Shown here piece after piece: positions 5,335 through 7,017 of a stretch of DNA of 7,017 nucleotides (the first letter of the stretch is position 1; every line of letters begins with the position of its first letter). This stretch comes from an uncultured Lentisphaeria bacterium (GTDB lineage Bacteria > Verrucomicrobiota > Lentisphaeria > Victivallales > Victivallaceae), in contig CASFXO010000423.1 of assembly GCA_949298665.1 (NCBI GenBank), positions 1 to 7,017 of the forward strand. The letters are read 5' to 3'. Under the pieces are notes generated by a model. That model searched no databases and had not been told where the DNA came from. It saw only the letters and a list, made by a program, of their open reading frames with translations. Both the position numbers and the translations under genes were made by a program.

Positions 5335-7017
5335 TGTTCGGGCATTTCATTCCCGCCCTCCTGCTGCTGTCCGTCGGCATCGGCGCCGCCGGAAGTACCG
5401 TCGCCTTGACCCGCCCCGACGGCAAAGCCAACTGGAATCTCGGCCGCAACGGTCAGGCGAAAATCGAAAACGACGCCCTCCTCATCGACGACGGCTCGCC
5501 GGAACAGGGGGCTTATGCCGGAACCTTCGCGCAGCCGGTCGTCCCCGGACACTGTTACCGGTTTCAGGCCCGGCTGGAGGCGGCGTCCACGACCAACCGT
5601 TCCACGGTAGGCGGACTGTACCTGCATTTCTACGGCTCCGACGGCAAGGAGCTGCCGGGGCGCCTCCAGCTCGCCATCCCTTACAGTACGCATGGAGAAA
5701 AGCCGGTTTTTCTTGTCGCCCGGGCGCCGGAAAAAGCGGCCGTGCTGCGGATTTCGCTGCGGACATTCGCCGCGCCCTGCAGCCGGATCACGCTCCGGGA
5801 GCCGCTTCTGGAGGAGATTCCGGAGGCGGAGTTTGAAAAGCAGAAAGACCTGCTGCCGGATTTCGGACAGGATTTTCCGCCGCCGTCTGCCGCGGAAATC
5901 GCGGCCCTGGCGGAACGGCTGCCGGACCACCCTTTTGAGCCGCTGCCGCCGCCGTCCGAGCGCACGTTCTGGGATCGCGTCGCCCGGCAGGTCGAACGGC
6001 GCCAGGAGATCTTCCGGCTGGCGGAGGAGGCGCTGACCGAACCGGTGCAGACCATCACCCGGGAATTGTATCAGAACAGTTACAAGGATCCGGACGGTCC
6101 CTACCGTTACCGGAAACTCTACCACCGGCGCAGTGAACAGCTGTCGCTGCTCGCGCTGGCGGAATGTCTGGAAAACCGCGGCCGTTTCCTGCCGAAAATC
6201 CGGGAACTGGCCGAGTCGATTCTGGAGGAACCGACCTGGGTCATGCCGCATCACGACCGCGACGGCATCAATATTTCCGGGAAGCGGGTCACCATCGATC
6301 TGGGCTCATCCGCCCGGGGGGCGCTGCTGGCCATCATCCGTCGGACCTTTGCCGACGCCCTGCCGGAAGAACTGAGACAACGCATGGCGGAGCGGATTCA
6401 GGAACGGCTGCTGATCCCGTTCCGCCGCTGCGTCTCCACCGGCCGGATCGCCGGAGGATTCAACTGGATGCTGGCCCTGAACAACTGGGGCGCGGTCTGC
6501 AGCTCCAATCTGGCCTGTGCCGCCATCACGCTGGAACTGCCGAAAACGGAAACGGCGCAGATTCTGCTCGGCGTCCGGTATTGCATGAGCCAGTATCTGC
6601 AGTCCATTCCCGCCGACGGCTATTGCAGCGAGGGAATCGGGTACTGGAACTACGGCTTCGGGCACTACATGATGTACGCCGCGGCCCTGTACGAATGGAG
6701 CGGCGGGAACCTCGCCGAATTCCACCGGCCGGAAGCCGTCCGGATGGCGCGCTTCGTGGATCGGTTCGAAATGCACGGCCGCCGGTTTCCGGCGTTTTCG
6801 GACACCTCCATGACCAACGGCGTCAAACCCTTCAACGAGCTGGCGGCGGCGCGTTTCTACGGCTGTGCCAGCCGCAGAAATCCATTCTGGATCAACGATT
6901 TTCTCCCGCAGAGCGCACTGGCGCTGCGGTTGCTGGTCGATCCGGAAACACCGCCTCCGGGAAGCGGGGAACTGCCGTTGCGGGATTTTTTTGAAACTTC
7001 CCAGATTCTGATCTGCC
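5334..7017 (+). CDS. Secreted heparinase II/III-like polysaccharide lyase, 3' end outside window
   Basis: 561 codons are visible and the frame is open to the right edge. Residues 1-20 form a plausible signal peptide (hydrophobic PALLLLSVGIGAAG, but with no Lys/Arg before it, which is unusual). Residues about 28-160 are strand-rich and resemble a carbohydrate-binding module (NWNL at 33-36, then VVPGHCYRFQARL, ending in ITLREPLLEE). A proline-rich linker spans about 180-207. From about 210 it is helical, like the alpha/alpha toroid of heparinase II/III-type lyases: TWVMPHHD (301-308), GFNWMLALNNWGAVC (375-389), EGIGYWNYGFGHY (433-445) and FPAFSD (485-490). Tyr437 or Tyr440 is the best catalytic-tyrosine candidate. 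The Asn-His pair of some families reads Asn384-Trp385 here. The expected downstream beta-sandwich is beyond the window. The ATG shares its A with the pilin TGA, so translation is probably coupled. Target glycan unknown; an inactive or non-lyase relative cannot be excluded. Confidence 0.78.
   Translation, partial: MFGHFIPALLLLSVGIGAAGSTVALTRPDGKANWNLGRNGQAKIENDALLIDDGSPEQGAYAGTFAQPVVPGHCYRFQARLEAASTTNRSTVGGLYLHFYGSDGKELPGRLQLAIPYSTHGEKPVFLVARAPEKAAVLRISLRTFAAPCSRITLREPLLEEIPEAEFEKQKDLLPDFGQDFPPPSAAEIAALAERLPDHPFEPLPPPSERTFWDRVARQVERRQEIFRLAEEALTEPVQTITRELYQNSYKDPDGPYRYRKLYHRRSEQLSLLALAECLENRGRFLPKIRELAESILEEPTWVMPHHDRDGINISGKRVTIDLGSSARGALLAIIRRTFADALPEELRQRMAERIQERLLIPFRRCVSTGRIAGGFNWMLALNNWGAVCSSNLACAAITLELPKTETAQILLGVRYCMSQYLQSIPADGYCSEGIGYWNYGFGHYMMYAAALYEWSGGNLAEFHRPEAVRMARFVDRFEMHGRRFPAFSDTSMTNGVKPFNELAAARFYGCASRRNPFWINDFLPQSALALRLLVDPETPPPGSGELPLRDFFETSQILIC

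Noticed and set aside
5184..6254. Minus-strand open frame of 356 codons opposite the pilin end and lyase start
   Set aside because: Arg/Gln-rich antisense frame spanning two coupled real genes; no ribosome site or domain seen.

Overview
The window is GC-rich, with A+T-rich islands almost confined to the gaps between genes. The best indicator of its origin is the short type IV pilin-like gene at 4609-5334. It combines an N-terminus of the form FTLIELLVVIAIIAI..ASMLLPALN.ARE with an H-X9-DG-like C-terminus, a protein class greatly expanded in Lentisphaerota (Victivallis and relatives) and also found in other PVC bacteria. A gut-type or environmental Victivallales-like bacterium is my best inference; it is not proven.

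Layout. (1) 1-1058, minus: a MurC-type peptidoglycan ligase whose C-terminus lies beyond the left edge. (2) 1059-1197: a gap with tandem 11-bp repeats. (3) 1198-2037, minus: a sugar phosphate isomerase/epimerase-like TIM barrel. (4) 2038-2231: a divergent control region with two good sigma-70-type promoters facing away from each other, whose -10 regions lie in inverted copies of the same 9-mer. (5) 2232-3317, plus: a class I mannose-6-phosphate isomerase (ManA-type) frame, intact over 361 codons except for one TAG at codon 22, where the family motif predicts TGG (Trp). (6) 3318-3418: a gap with a perfect 12-bp palindrome and a -10-like box. (7) 3419-4405, plus: a GntR-type winged helix joined to a LacI/GalR-like ligand-binding domain. 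(8) 4406-4608: a probable terminator, a strong promoter over a perfect 16-bp palindrome, and a leader with a hairpin. (9) 4609-5334, plus: the pilin-like gene. (10) 5334-7017, plus: a secreted heparinase II/III-like protein that shares one base with the pilin stop and runs off the right edge.

Right of murC this looks like a carbohydrate-use locus: sugar isomerases, a sugar-sensing type of regulator, and a surface pseudopilin translationally coupled to a probable polysaccharide lyase. A plausible model is that the regulator binds its own upstream palindrome and perhaps the pilin-lyase promoter, that the lyase breaks down a glycan outside the cytoplasm, and that the isomerases process the released sugars. 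The regulatory links are inference. I see no tRNA, rRNA, CRISPR array, insertion sequence or phage gene. The most noteworthy single observation is the lone amber codon in an otherwise well-preserved ManA-type gene. I did not find clear evidence of a wholly new system.
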